From an uncultured Collinsella sp. (GTDB lineage: Bacteria > Actinomycetota > Coriobacteriia > Coriobacteriales > Coriobacteriaceae), in the NCBI GenBank assembly GCA_900548815.1, contig URLR01000008.1, positions 1 through 47,218 of the forward strand: 47,218 nucleotides of DNA. Reading direction: 5' to 3'. Positions 29,185-37,281 of this stretch are shown in pieces. The first letter of the stretch is position 1. Every line of letters starts with the position of its first letter. The position numbers were made by a program, and so were the translations under genes. Under the pieces are notes generated by a model that saw only the letters and a program-made list of their open reading frames with translations, searched no databases and was not told the origin of the DNA.

Positions 29185-30855
29185 ATGTCTCAAGAAACCA
29201 TCCGCGCGGCCGAGCGTGCCGCGGGACAGGTGAAGACCATGTCGACGTATGATCCGGACTCCGACCAGCTGCATGAGGAATGCGGCATTTTTGGTGTGTG
29301 GGCGCCCGATCGCGACGTGGCTCGACTGACGTACTTTGGCCTGCGTGCACTGCAGCACCGCGGCCAGGAATCGGCGGGAATCGCCGTGGGTGACGGCGGC
29401 ACGGTTATGGTTCGCAAGGACCTGGGCCTGCTCGACCGCGTGTTCTCCAACGCCGACCTGTCGACGCTCTCCGGCCAGCTGGCCGTGGGCCACGTGCGCT
29501 ATGGCACTGCCGGTGCCAAGAGCTGGGAAGCCTCGCAGCCGCATCTTTCTACCATCAACAGCGTCATTATCGCGCTTGCTCACAACGGCACTCTGGTCAA
29601 CACCGACGAGCTGCGCCGCCAGCTGATCGAGCTGGGCGTGCCGTTCCTCTCCAATTCGGATTCCGAGGTCGCGACCAAGCTTATCGGCTACTTTACCCAG
29701 CGTACGGGTCATCTGCGTGAGGGCATTCGCAAGACCATGGAGCTCGTGCGCGGCGGCTACGCCATGACGCTCATCAACGAGCAGGCGCTCTACGCATTCC
29801 GCGATCCGCACGGCATTCGCCCGCTCGTGCTGGGCAAGCTGGTGGACGAGGGTCTGGACCAGGCCGATGCCACATCCGTTTCGCAGCTGCCCTCGCAAGA
29901 CGGCGCCGCGACGGTCGACTCCGCCGTCCATGTCACGCGCGCCGGCGGCTGGGTCGTTGCTTCCGAGACCTGCGCACTCGACATCGTGGGCGCCGAGTAC
30001 GTCCGTGACGTCCGTCCCGGCGAGATCTTGCGCATCAGCGCCGAGGGTCTGGTATCCGAGCAGGGCGTGCCTGCAGCCGAAGAGCCCGCCAACTGCATCT
30101 TTGAGCAGGTCTACTTCGCCCGTCCCGACTCCATCATGAACGGCAAGAGCGTTTACGCCTGCCGTTACGACATGGGTCGTCAGCTGGCACATGAGGAGCC
30201 CGTCGAGGCCGACCTGGTCATCGGCGTGCCCGACTCCGGCCTGCCGCCCGCGGAGGGGTATTCGCACGAGAGCGGTATTCCCTTTGGCGAGGGCCTCATC
30301 AAGAACCGCTATGTGGGCCGTACGTTTATCGAGCCTACGCAGGAGTTGCGCGCCATGGGCGTGCGCATGAAGCTTAACCCGCTGCGCGACAACATCGAGG
30401 GCAAGCGCCTCGTCGTGATCGACGACTCCATCGTGCGTGGCACCACTATGGTGCAGCTCGTCAAGATGCTGCGCAACGCCGGCGCCAAGGAGATTCATAT
30501 CCGCATCAACTCGCCCGAGGTCATCTGGCCGTGTTTCTACGGTATCGATACCGACGTGCAGTCGCAGCTTATCAGCGCCAACAAGACGGTCGACGAGATT
30601 TGCGAGTATATCGGCGCCGATTCGCTGGCCTTCCTTTCGGTCGAGGGCCTGCTGAAGGTCATGCCCAAGGGCGGCTACTGCGATGCGTGCTTTACCGGCC
30701 GCTACCCCGTGGCGATTCCCGAGAGCTTTGGCCGCGACAAGTTTATGGAGGGCTTTAAGCCCCGAAACCTGGATAAGCCGCTGCATTTTGACGACGACGC
30801 CGTGGTCGAGAAATACGACGACCGCAGCTGGGAAGAGAAGCACGGCGAGGCCTAA
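29185..30855 (+). CDS. purF: Amidophosphoribosyltransferase
   Basis: 556 residues. It makes phosphoribosylamine from PRPP and glutamine, the committed step of purine synthesis. The glutaminase nucleophile is Cys33 in EECGIFGVW, so the first 32 residues are a propeptide that must be removed. An alternative ATG at 29239 would leave a 14-residue propeptide, nearer to that of Bacillus. HRGQESAG and the PRPP loop VIDDSIVRGTT are intact. Cysteines near the end, including CDACFTGRYP, fit the iron-sulphur type. The stop codon lies inside the left arm of a hairpin (30854-30894). Confidence 0.95.
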   Translation: MSQETIRAAERAAGQVKTMSTYDPDSDQLHEECGIFGVWAPDRDVARLTYFGLRALQHRGQESAGIAVGDGGTVMVRKDLGLLDRVFSNADLSTLSGQLAVGHVRYGTAGAKSWEASQPHLSTINSVIIALAHNGTLVNTDELRRQLIELGVPFLSNSDSEVATKLIGYFTQRTGHLREGIRKTMELVRGGYAMTLINEQALYAFRDPHGIRPLVLGKLVDEGLDQADATSVSQLPSQDGAATVDSAVHVTRAGGWVVASETCALDIVGAEYVRDVRPGEILRISAEGLVSEQGVPAAEEPANCIFEQVYFARPDSIMNGKSVYACRYDMGRQLAHEEPVEADLVIGVPDSGLPPAEGYSHESGIPFGEGLIKNRYVGRTFIEPTQELRAMGVRMKLNPLRDNIEGKRLVVIDDSIVRGTTMVQLVKMLRNAGAKEIHIRINSPEVIWPCFYGIDTDVQSQLISANKTVDEICEYIGADSLAFLSVEGLLKVMPKGGYCDACFTGRYPVAIPESFGRDKFMEGFKPRNLDKPLHFDDDAVVEKYDDRSWEEKHGEA

Positions 30856-30894
30856 AACCTGCCATGTAGGAACAGGTTCATTTTGGTAGGTTTT
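30854..30894. repeat. Hairpin repeat beginning in the purF stop codon
   Basis: AAAACCTGCCA (30854-30864) faces TGGTAGGTTTT (30884-30894), one mismatch, around a loop with GGAACAGGTT. The first A residues belong to the TAA stop. It closely resembles the hairpin at 42943-42985, which also begins in a stop codon (pth). Confidence 0.65.
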
Positions 30895-31012
30895 ACCTGC
30901 TGTTTTGTTGATATGACGGCGCGTGCTGTTATGGCGCGCGCCGAAATGAACGCAACTATGAGCACCGTTTGGCGCCCGGGCGGCGCCACGGTAGTGGGAG
31001 AGGAAGGCTCAG

Positions 31013-32116
31013 ATGAGCGACAGCAAGCATGTGACGTATGAGGATGCCGGCGTCGATACCGCCGAGGGCGGCCGCGCCGTCGACGCTATTAAGCAAATGG
31101 TTAAGGACACCAATCGTCCCGAGGTCATCGGCGGTATCGGTGGCTTTGGTGGCTTATTCTCGGCCGCCGCGCTTAAGGATATGGAGGACCCGATTCTGAT
31201 CAGCGGTACCGACGGCGTGGGCACCAAACTTGTGCTCGCCCAGATCATGGAACGTCACGAGACGGTGGGCCAGGACCTGGTCGCCATGTGCGTCAACGAC
31301 ATTTTGGCTTCGGGCGCCGAGCCGCTGTTCTTCCTGGACTACGTTGCCATCGGCCACATTGAGGCCGAGCACATGGCAAAGATCATCAAGGGTGTGGCCG
31401 ACGGCTGCAAGCTCGCGGGCTGCGCGCTCGTGGGCGGTGAGATGGCCGAGCACCCCGGCGTCATGGCTCCGGCCGACTACGACCTTGCCGGCTTTACCGT
31501 GGGCGTCGTCGACCGTCCCAAGATGCTCGACCCCGCGAACGTCCGCCCCGGCGACGTGATTCTGGGCCTGCCTTCCACCGGCGTGCACTCCAACGGCTAC
31601 TCGCTCGTGCGTAAGGTCATCGGCGTCGACGGTATTAAGCCGGGCGCGCCCGAGGCCGCCGCTAAGGCCGAGGAGCTGAGCCGTCCGCTCGAGGAGCTCG
31701 GCGGCGCATCGCTGGCAGACGCCCTGTTGGCCCCCACGCGCATCTATGTCAAGCCGATTCTTGAGTTGCTGCGCGGCGGCGCCAACGTGCACGCTATCGC
31801 CCACATCACTGGCGGCGGTATTACCGAGAACCTCAACCGCGCGCTCGCCGACGACGTCGACGCCGTGGTCACCCGCAACGGTGCCGAGATGGGTTGGGAC
31901 GTTCCGCCCGTCATCACCTATGTGTCGTGCCAGGCCGAGCTTGCGCCCAACGAGGCGTGCAAGACCTTCAACATGGGCGTTGGCCTGTGCCTGATCGTCG
32001 CCCCCGAGGACGAGGCCGCGGTTACCGAGGCCCTGGTCGCGCTGGGCGAGAAGCCGTTCCGCGTGGGCGAGTGCGTCGAGGGTTCCGGTAAGGTCGTGTA
32101 CTCCGATGAGCGCTAA
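31013..32116 (+). CDS. purM: Phosphoribosylformylglycinamidine cyclo-ligase
   Basis: 367 residues. It closes the imidazole ring, turning FGAM into AIR with ATP. The start motif VTYEDAGVDTAEG binds phosphate; SGTDGVGTK and the GGGITENL block are standard. The N-terminus is slightly extended over the usual VTYkdAGVD opening. GAGAGGAAGG lies about five bases upstream of ATG 31013. Its 3' end overlaps purN by 11 bases. A 157-base gap from purF holds one hairpin repeat and no clear terminator, so purF, purM and purN may share a transcript. Confidence 0.95.
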   Translation: MSDSKHVTYEDAGVDTAEGGRAVDAIKQMVKDTNRPEVIGGIGGFGGLFSAAALKDMEDPILISGTDGVGTKLVLAQIMERHETVGQDLVAMCVNDILASGAEPLFFLDYVAIGHIEAEHMAKIIKGVADGCKLAGCALVGGEMAEHPGVMAPADYDLAGFTVGVVDRPKMLDPANVRPGDVILGLPSTGVHSNGYSLVRKVIGVDGIKPGAPEAAAKAEELSRPLEELGGASLADALLAPTRIYVKPILELLRGGANVHAIAHITGGGITENLNRALADDVDAVVTRNGAEMGWDVPPVITYVSCQAELAPNEACKTFNMGVGLCLIVAPEDEAAVTEALVALGEKPFRVGECVEGSGKVVYSDER

Positions 32117-32813
32117 CGAGCAGATGGCTGCTGCCGAGGGCCTGGGCTTTGTGCCCTACACCCGTCCGACCGGCACCGATACGGCCGAGCCGCTCAAGAT
32201 CGGTGTGCTCATCAGCGGTTCGGGTACCAACCTGCAGGCGTTGATCGATCTGATCGCCGCCGGCAAGCTCAACGCTTCGATTGAGCTTGTGGTGTCGAGC
32301 CGTCCTTCGGCTAAGGGTTTGCAGCGCGCTGAGCGCGCGGGCATCCAGACGCTCACGCTGTCCAAGGATGTCTACGCCGACCCCATCGCCGCTGACGAGA
32401 TCATCGCGCACGAGCTGCTCGAGCGCGGCTGCGAGTATGCGGTCATGGCCGGCTACATGCGCATGGTGCACACGCCGCTGCTGGCGGCGTTTCCCAACCG
32501 CGTGGTCAATCTGCATCCGGCGCTGCTGCCGAGCTTTACCGGTGCCCATGCGATCGACGACGCGTTTGCGCGCGGCGTCAAGGTAACTGGCGTGACCGTG
32601 CATTTTGCCAACGAGATCTACGACAACGGCCCCATCATCGCCCAGCGCGCGCTGGCTGTCGAGGAGGGCTGGGATGTCGATACGCTCGAGGAGCACATCC
32701 ACGCGATTGAGCACGTGCTGTATCCCGAGGTCGTGCAAATGCTCGCCGACGGCCGCGTCCACGTGCTGGAGAGCGGCAAAGTGGCAATTGATGCACCCCG
32801 CCATTGTGCGTAA
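32106..32813 (+). CDS. purN: Phosphoribosylglycinamide formyltransferase
   Basis: 235 residues. It transfers a formyl group from 10-formyltetrahydrofolate to GAR. KIGVLISGSGTNLQALID starts at residue 31, so there is an extra 30-residue N-terminal segment compared with most PurN proteins. NLHPALLPSFTGAHAIDDAF carries the catalytic Asn-His, and VHFANEIYDNGPIIAQ the catalytic Asp region (here E-I-Y-D). The start overlaps the purM stop by 11 bases, implying coupled translation. A terminator follows at 32851. Confidence 0.94.
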   Translation: MSANEQMAAAEGLGFVPYTRPTGTDTAEPLKIGVLISGSGTNLQALIDLIAAGKLNASIELVVSSRPSAKGLQRAERAGIQTLTLSKDVYADPIAADEIIAHELLERGCEYAVMAGYMRMVHTPLLAAFPNRVVNLHPALLPSFTGAHAIDDAFARGVKVTGVTVHFANEIYDNGPIIAQRALAVEEGWDVDTLEEHIHAIEHVLYPEVVQMLADGRVHVLESGKVAIDAPRHCA

Positions 32814-32850
32814 AAGGATTCGCTCGGTTTTCCTTACAACGTAAACTATC

Positions 32851-32900
32851 AAAAAGCTGATTGGGGCATATGGAATCACATGTGCCCCAATCAGCTTTTA
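32851..32900 (+). terminator. Terminator of the purM-purN transcript
   Basis: AAAAGCTGATTGGGGCA pairs perfectly with TGCCCCAATCAGCTTTT (ending 32899), followed by ATTACC. The T-run is part of the stem. Confidence 0.75.
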
Positions 32901-33013
32901 TTACCTCTTTGATTTTGGACTCTGGATAACGTGACGTGTGTCATTTCCATCCCAAGAAATCCGATAGGGCCTCGTCCGTGTGCGGGCGGGGTCCTTTTGC
33001 GTGGCTTTTTATG

Positions 33014-33033
33014 TTTGCTATACTGCTAGCAAA
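33014..33033. promoter_or_regulatory. Promoter and operator of the RelB/PIN operon
   Basis: TTTGCTA (33014-33020) and TAGCAAA (33027-33033) form an inverted repeat over a TATACT -10 box (33019-33024). Binding of the antitoxin complex here would shut the promoter, as is normal for such pairs. Confidence 0.6.
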
Positions 33034-33048
33034 TAGAGAGGAGCCGCT

Positions 33049-33393
33049 ATGGGTACAGCAACGGTGCAGCTCAACACACGAATCGATCCCATGCTCAAAG
33101 CTGGTGGCGATGCGGTTCTAACTCGCAATGGATTGGGGCCGAGCGATGCCATTCGCGCGCTTTGGGTCTATCTTGTCGAGCATCAAGCGTTGCCGGGATT
33201 TATGGTGGCGGATAAGCGCGAGGCGCCCCGTGCGGAGAGTCTGGCCGAGCGGGGGTGTGGCCTAGCTTTTTCTTCGTTGGGGCTACGTGCTTCGGATTTT
33301 GCGCCAGCTGGATCATCTGCGGAAGACTGGGATGCCGTACGAGATGATATGTATGAGGCGATGATTGCTGACATTGAGGCGAATTGCCGATGA
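33049..33393 (+). CDS. RelB/DinJ-family antitoxin
   Basis: 114 residues. The N-terminal ribbon-helix-helix MGTATVQLNTRIDPMLKAGGDAVLTRNGLGPSDAIRALW matches RelB/DinJ; the rest (SAEDWDAVRDDMYEAMIADIEANC) is acidic and should bind the toxin. It probably dimerises on the TTTGCTA inverted repeat upstream. GAGAGGAGC lies before the ATG. RelB-type antitoxins more often pair with RelE/YafQ toxins; here the partner is a PIN protein, a mixed pairing. The stop overlaps the toxin start by four bases (ATGA). Confidence 0.85.
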   Translation: MGTATVQLNTRIDPMLKAGGDAVLTRNGLGPSDAIRALWVYLVEHQALPGFMVADKREAPRAESLAERGCGLAFSSLGLRASDFAPAGSSAEDWDAVRDDMYEAMIADIEANCR

Positions 33394-33857
33394 TTGAGGC
33401 AAAGCATCTCTTGGTAGATACGAACGTTTGGCTCGATTATTACCTGCAAGAGGGGGCGTTCGACGAAGCGAAAAGATTGGTTGAACTGGCCGAGGCGGGA
33501 AAGATCGACCTTCTGTATGCGCCAACGACGGCAAAAGACGTGTTCTATATCTTGCCTCGGCGACTAGCCCGGCGGAATGTGAATGGGATTAACGTGTCGT
33601 TTGCCTCGGCGTCGTGGGCCTGCATTGAGCACATGATGCAGGTGGCAACCGCCTCTCCGCTTTCGTTGGCAGAGTGCGAGATGGCACGCATGCTTGGCAA
33701 GCGCATGCCGGATCTTGAAGACAACCTCATCATCGCTTCGGGCGAGACGGCAGATGTTGACTACGTGGTCACGAGTGACCGGCGCATGCTGGAGGCGATG
33801 CCCGAAGTTTGCCTGACGCCTGCCCGCGCACTCGGTAGGATTGGAATCCTCGACTAA
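33390..33857 (+). CDS. PIN-domain toxin (VapC-like ribonuclease)
   Basis: 155 residues. The PIN active-site acids are visible: Asp in LLVDTNVWLDYY near residue 9, Glu in LAECEMARML, and Asp in MPDLEDNLIIAS plus VVTSDRRML. These bind metal for RNA cleavage, often of tRNA or mRNA. The start is taken as the ATG at 33390, which overlaps the antitoxin stop; an upstream TTG at 33384 is less likely. It is longer than the typical 130 residues because of a middle helix region (about 55-75). Confidence 0.87.
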   Translation: MIEAKHLLVDTNVWLDYYLQEGAFDEAKRLVELAEAGKIDLLYAPTTAKDVFYILPRRLARRNVNGINVSFASASWACIEHMMQVATASPLSLAECEMARMLGKRMPDLEDNLIIASGETADVDYVVTSDRRMLEAMPEVCLTPARALGRIGILD

Positions 33858-33922
33858 CCTTGCCTGCCTCGTTTCGTTATCATATGGGGCATTGTGAACC
33901 TCATGCAACTTTGGAGGACGGT

Positions 33923-34390
33923 ATGGCGGATAACGCCGAGATGCTATTCTCGCCCGAGCTGGTGTTTTTTGATTGGGAGTGCGCGACGCCGGATGAGGTG
34001 TTTGCGCGGCTCGAGGACGAGCTTGCGCCTCGCGGCTACATTGCGCCCGGTTGGCTCGATGCCGTCCGCACGCGCGAGGATGCCTATCCCACGGGTCTTG
34101 CCATGCCGGCGGCCAACATCGCCATCCCGCACACCGATCCGGGGTTCGTGGCTAAGCCCTATATCGCGGTGGTGAAGCCCGCGGCGCCCGTGGTGTTCAG
34201 CGCAATGGCGGGCATGGGTGCCCCCGTGCCGGCGCAGATCATCATCAATCTGGGCATCGCCGAGCCGGGCGGCCAGGTCGAGGCCCTGCAATCGCTTATG
34301 AATATCTTTATGGATGCCGACGCCGCAGCCGATGTGCTCGGCCAGACCACATGCCAGGGCATGGTCGACGCCATCCGTCGCCACTTTTAG
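33923..34390 (+). CDS. PTS fructose/mannitol (galactitol)-type EIIA component
   Basis: 155 residues. The phosphorylation site is the His in PAANIAIPHTDP, the EIIA-type-2 pattern, most like GatA. The ATG at 33923 has GGAGG five bases upstream. It is a lone EIIA with no EIIB or EIIC next to it, so it must serve a transporter elsewhere or act as a regulator. It cannot replace EIIA-Man for the PTS operon at 20190 in the usual scheme, as the families are different. Repeats fill the region immediately downstream. Confidence 0.8.
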   Translation: MADNAEMLFSPELVFFDWECATPDEVFARLEDELAPRGYIAPGWLDAVRTREDAYPTGLAMPAANIAIPHTDPGFVAKPYIAVVKPAAPVVFSAMAGMGAPVPAQIIINLGIAEPGGQVEALQSLMNIFMDADAAADVLGQTTCQGMVDAIRRHF

Positions 34391-34403
34391 GGCTGGCACT
34401 TGG

Positions 34404-34509
34404 GGACTGTTCCTAACTGCCGGCAGAAAAGGAATGTCCCTAACTGCCGACAGCCAGAACAGCCCCCTTTGCACCAAAATGGTGCAGATTAACCTGTCCC
34501 CCATGCACC
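34404..34509. repeat. Composite GGGACA-type hairpin repeats
   Basis: Two near-direct repeats, each with CTAACTGCCG followed by a CAG, lie at 34404-34455 (GTTCCTAACTGCCGGCAG and GTCCCTAACTGCCGACAG). A hairpin with GGTGCA (34481-34486) against TGCACC (34504-34509) has a loop with AACCTGTCCCCC. They fill the gap between the EIIA and the foldase genes. Confidence 0.55.
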
Positions 34510-34577
34510 AGGTGTGTCGCGGGGTCCGCGTTGTGACACAATGGCGTTTGTTCGATTCGTGATGCGAAAGGCCAACT

Positions 34578-35798
34578 ATGGCAAACAAGAAAAAGAACTC
34601 CGAGGCCGTGCCGACGCCCGAGCAGCAGGCTCGCACTGCCTCCAGCTCTCGTAAGAAGCAGCGCAAGACGTACGTGTCTAAGACCGTCAAGATCGTCCTG
34701 GTGGTTATCGGCGTGCTGACAATGCTGCTTTCCGTCTCGGCCATGGCATGCTCCGGTCTCATGTCGCAGGCAGAGGATACCTCGAGCTACAAGCTTACCG
34801 GCGGTGTCGCCGCCACCATCAACGGCACCAACCTCACCGAGGACACCGTAACCAAGCAGATCATGAGCATGCGCACGTCCTACGGTTACACCAAGGACAA
34901 GGACTGGGCGCAGTATCTGGTCGACAACGACCTGACGCCCAAGAAGTACCGCAAACAGCTCATCGATTCCTACACGCAGCAGATTCTGCTTCAGCAGGCG
35001 CAGAAGGAAAACGGCGTGACGGTGTCGGACGAGGAGGTCGAGAAGGCATGGAAGGACGCGTGCAAGAGCGCGGGCGGTGCCAAGGCCTTTAAGAAGACCC
35101 TTAAGACCTACGGCTATACCGAGGACACCTACAAGGACTCGCTCAAGGAGAGCCTGGCACAGCAAAAGCTTAAGGATGCCGTGGCGCCCACCAGCAAGCC
35201 CAAGGACAGCGAGATCGTCGATTACATCAACGAGAACCTGTCTAACTACAACGATGCCCGCCGCTCGTCGAATATCCTGATCAAGGTTGATTCCGACGCA
35301 TCCGACGAGGACAAGGCCGCCGCCAAGGCCAAAGCACAGGAGTGCCTGGACAAGATTAACTCCGGCGAGCTGAGCTTTGAGGACGCCGTGGAGCAGTACT
35401 CCGACGATACCGGCTCCAAGGAGAAGAAGGGCGATGTGGGTTGGGATAAGCTCACCACCTTCGTCGACAGCTACCAGACGGCGCTCGAGGGGCTCAACAA
35501 GGGCGATGTGAGCGACGTGATCGAGTCGACGTACGGTTACCACGTCATCAAGTGCACCGACTACTTCCATGTCGATAACCAGGTCGATGACATCAAGCAG
35601 GTGCCCAAGGACATTAAGAAGTATGTCTCCAACGTGGTGAAGACGCAGGCGGCCAGTACTGCATACAGCGAGTGGCTGGAGCAGTACAAGAAGGACGCCG
35701 ACATTACCGTCAACCCCATGCCCAAGGACGTGCCGTACAACGTCAGCCTGAAGGGCGTCACCAAGAGTTCGACCGACGATTCGTCGACGACTAAGTAA
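34578..35798 (+). CDS. Membrane-anchored PpiC/SurA-type peptidyl-prolyl isomerase (foldase)
   Basis: 406 residues. A basic 35-residue head is followed by one transmembrane segment (about 36-62; a Cys at 58 sits in SAMACSGL and might be a lipobox, but the fit is poor). A SurA-like N-terminal helical region (about 75-215) leads to the PpiC rotamase domain (about 225-330), with ARRSSNILIKVDSDAS and the conserved GDVGWDKL and YGYHVIKCTD. The Ser/Thr-rich end is low complexity. It should help fold secreted proteins outside the membrane, like PrsA. The gene is monocistronic or runs into yqeY. Confidence 0.85.
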   Translation: MANKKKNSEAVPTPEQQARTASSSRKKQRKTYVSKTVKIVLVVIGVLTMLLSVSAMACSGLMSQAEDTSSYKLTGGVAATINGTNLTEDTVTKQIMSMRTSYGYTKDKDWAQYLVDNDLTPKKYRKQLIDSYTQQILLQQAQKENGVTVSDEEVEKAWKDACKSAGGAKAFKKTLKTYGYTEDTYKDSLKESLAQQKLKDAVAPTSKPKDSEIVDYINENLSNYNDARRSSNILIKVDSDASDEDKAAAKAKAQECLDKINSGELSFEDAVEQYSDDTGSKEKKGDVGWDKLTTFVDSYQTALEGLNKGDVSDVIESTYGYHVIKCTDYFHVDNQVDDIKQVPKDIKKYVSNVVKTQAASTAYSEWLEQYKKDADITVNPMPKDVPYNVSLKGVTKSSTDDSSTTK

Positions 35799-35852
35799 TC
35801 ATGGGGCGGTGCCCGCGTGAGTGCCGCCCACACTATTGAGGAGGATTTGCAG

Positions 35853-36296
35853 ATGACCAACGAAGAGCTGCAGCAGGAAATGATCGCCGCCATGAAGGCC
35901 AAGGACAAGGTTCGCCTGTCTATCATTCGCCAGGTCAAGGCCGAGGTGAAGAATATCGAGGTTAATGAGCGCCGCGACGTGACCGAGGAAGACGTCAACA
36001 GCATGATCAAGCGTCTGATTAAGCAGACGAGCGAGACGCTGGAGATGTCCATCAAGGCCGGTACCGACCAGGACCGTACCGACAACCTGACCGAGCAGGT
36101 CAAGATCCTGGAGAGCCTGCTGCCCGCACAGGTTTCGGGCGAGGAGCTCGAGGCTCTGATCGAGCAGGTCATCGCCGAGCTGGGCGCCACGTCCAAGAAG
36201 CAGATGGGCCAGGTCATGGGTGCACTCGGCAAGGCCACCGGCGGCAACTTCGATAAGCCTGCCGCGGCAAAGATCGTCGGAGCAAAATTGGCGTAA
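35853..36296 (+). CDS. GatB/YqeY domain protein
   Basis: 147 residues. LQQEMIAAMKAKDKVRLSIIRQVKAEVKNIEVNERRD, then LPAQVSGEELEALIEQVI and KQMGQVMGALGKATGGNFD are the YqeY signature. The fold matches the tail of GatB, which binds tRNA, but YqeY has no assigned reaction. The ATG at 35853 has GAGGAGG eight bases upstream; an in-frame GTG at 35817 is without a site. It lies 54 bases after the foldase gene and ends at a terminator. Confidence 0.9.
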   Translation: MTNEELQQEMIAAMKAKDKVRLSIIRQVKAEVKNIEVNERRDVTEEDVNSMIKRLIKQTSETLEMSIKAGTDQDRTDNLTEQVKILESLLPAQVSGEELEALIEQVIAELGATSKKQMGQVMGALGKATGGNFDKPAAAKIVGAKLA

Positions 36297-36324
36297 GTGC
36301 CGGCCGACACATAGCCGATGTTGA

Positions 36325-36357
36325 GGGGGCGTGGCCATTGCGGTCGCGCCCCTTTTT
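36325..36357 (+). terminator. Terminator after yqeY
   Basis: GGGGCG (36326-36331) pairs with CGCCCC (36347-36352), and TTTTT follows. Confidence 0.75.
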
Positions 36358-36368
36358 GCTGGGCGGTG

Positions 36369-36435
36369 CTCATTGGGGACAGGCTTAAATGAGTGCCCAA
36401 TGAGCGGGTACTCATTTAAGCCTGTCCCCAATGAG
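36369..36435. repeat. Perfect 26-bp inverted repeat with GGGGACAGG arms
   Basis: 36369-36394 and 36410-36435 are exact reverse complements (CTCATTGGGGACAGGC followed by TTAAATGAGT). The 15-base centre repeats CCAATGAGCGGG, itself like the arm ends. It is the longest member of the GGGxCAGG family here and lies between yqeY and the amino acid transporter. Confidence 0.85.
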
Positions 36436-36541
36436 TGGGTTAAAGGTTGCGGGTTCTTTACGGGAATGTAGTGTGGGCTGCGGAAACGTGGTTCTTTCCG
36501 TACAATAGTTCAACTCGTGTAAACGCAGGGAAGGGACATCC

Positions 36542-37273
36542 ATGGCAGACATGATCGAGATCAAGCATCTCAACAAGTACTTTGGCGACCTGCATGTGCT
36601 CAAAGATATCAATCTCACCGTCAAGCGCGGCGAGAAGCTCGTAATGATCGGGCCTTCCGGCTCGGGTAAGTCGACGCTCATCCGTTGCGTCGATTATCTG
36701 GAGGAACCCACGTCGGGCGAGGTCGTCATCGACGGTACGCCGCTCACCAAAAAGAATCACCTGGAGATGGCTCGCAAGTATAGTTCCATGGTGTTTCAGC
36801 AGTTCAACCTGTATCCCAACATGACGGTGCTGGGCAACCTGACGCTCGCGCCCATCAAGCTGCAAAAGAAGAGCAGGGAGGAGGCGACCGAGATCGCCAT
36901 TGCCGCGCTCAAGCGCGTCGGCATGGCTCATAAGGCCGGCGAGTATCCGCAGAACCTCTCGGGCGGTCAGCAGCAACGCATCGCCATCGCCCGCGCCCTG
37001 TGCACCAAGCAGCCCATCATCCTGTTTGACGAGCCGACCTCGGCGCTCGACCCCGAGATGGTCCAGGAGGTTCTGGACGTTATGATTGAGCTTGCGCAGG
37101 AGGACATCACCATGATCTGCGTGACGCACGAGATGGGTTTTGCGCGCCAGGTGGCCGACCGCGTCATCTTTATGGAGGACGGCCGCATCCTGGAGGAGGG
37201 CACGCCCGAGCACTTCTTCGATAACCCCGAGAACCCGCGCTGCCGCGAGTTCCTGTCCAAGATTCTGCACTAG
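36542..37273 (+). CDS. glnQ: Polar amino acid ABC transporter ATPase (GlnQ-type)
   Basis: 243 residues. Walker A GPSGSGKST, the Q-loop in MVFQQFNLYPNMTVLGN, signature LSGGQQQR, Walker B IILFDEPTSALDPEM and the H-loop VTHEMGFA are intact. The LVMIGPSGSGKSTLIRC start and TVLGNLTLAPIK match the GlnQ/HisP family for glutamine, glutamate or related amino acids. A TACAAT box at about 36512 may be the promoter -10. It leads a four-gene uptake operon with a binding protein and two permeases. GAAGGGA precedes the ATG. Confidence 0.92.
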   Translation: MADMIEIKHLNKYFGDLHVLKDINLTVKRGEKLVMIGPSGSGKSTLIRCVDYLEEPTSGEVVIDGTPLTKKNHLEMARKYSSMVFQQFNLYPNMTVLGNLTLAPIKLQKKSREEATEIAIAALKRVGMAHKAGEYPQNLSGGQQQRIAIARALCTKQPIILFDEPTSALDPEMVQEVLDVMIELAQEDITMICVTHEMGFARQVADRVIFMEDGRILEEGTPEHFFDNPENPRCREFLSKILH

Positions 37274-37281
37274 GCGCGGTG

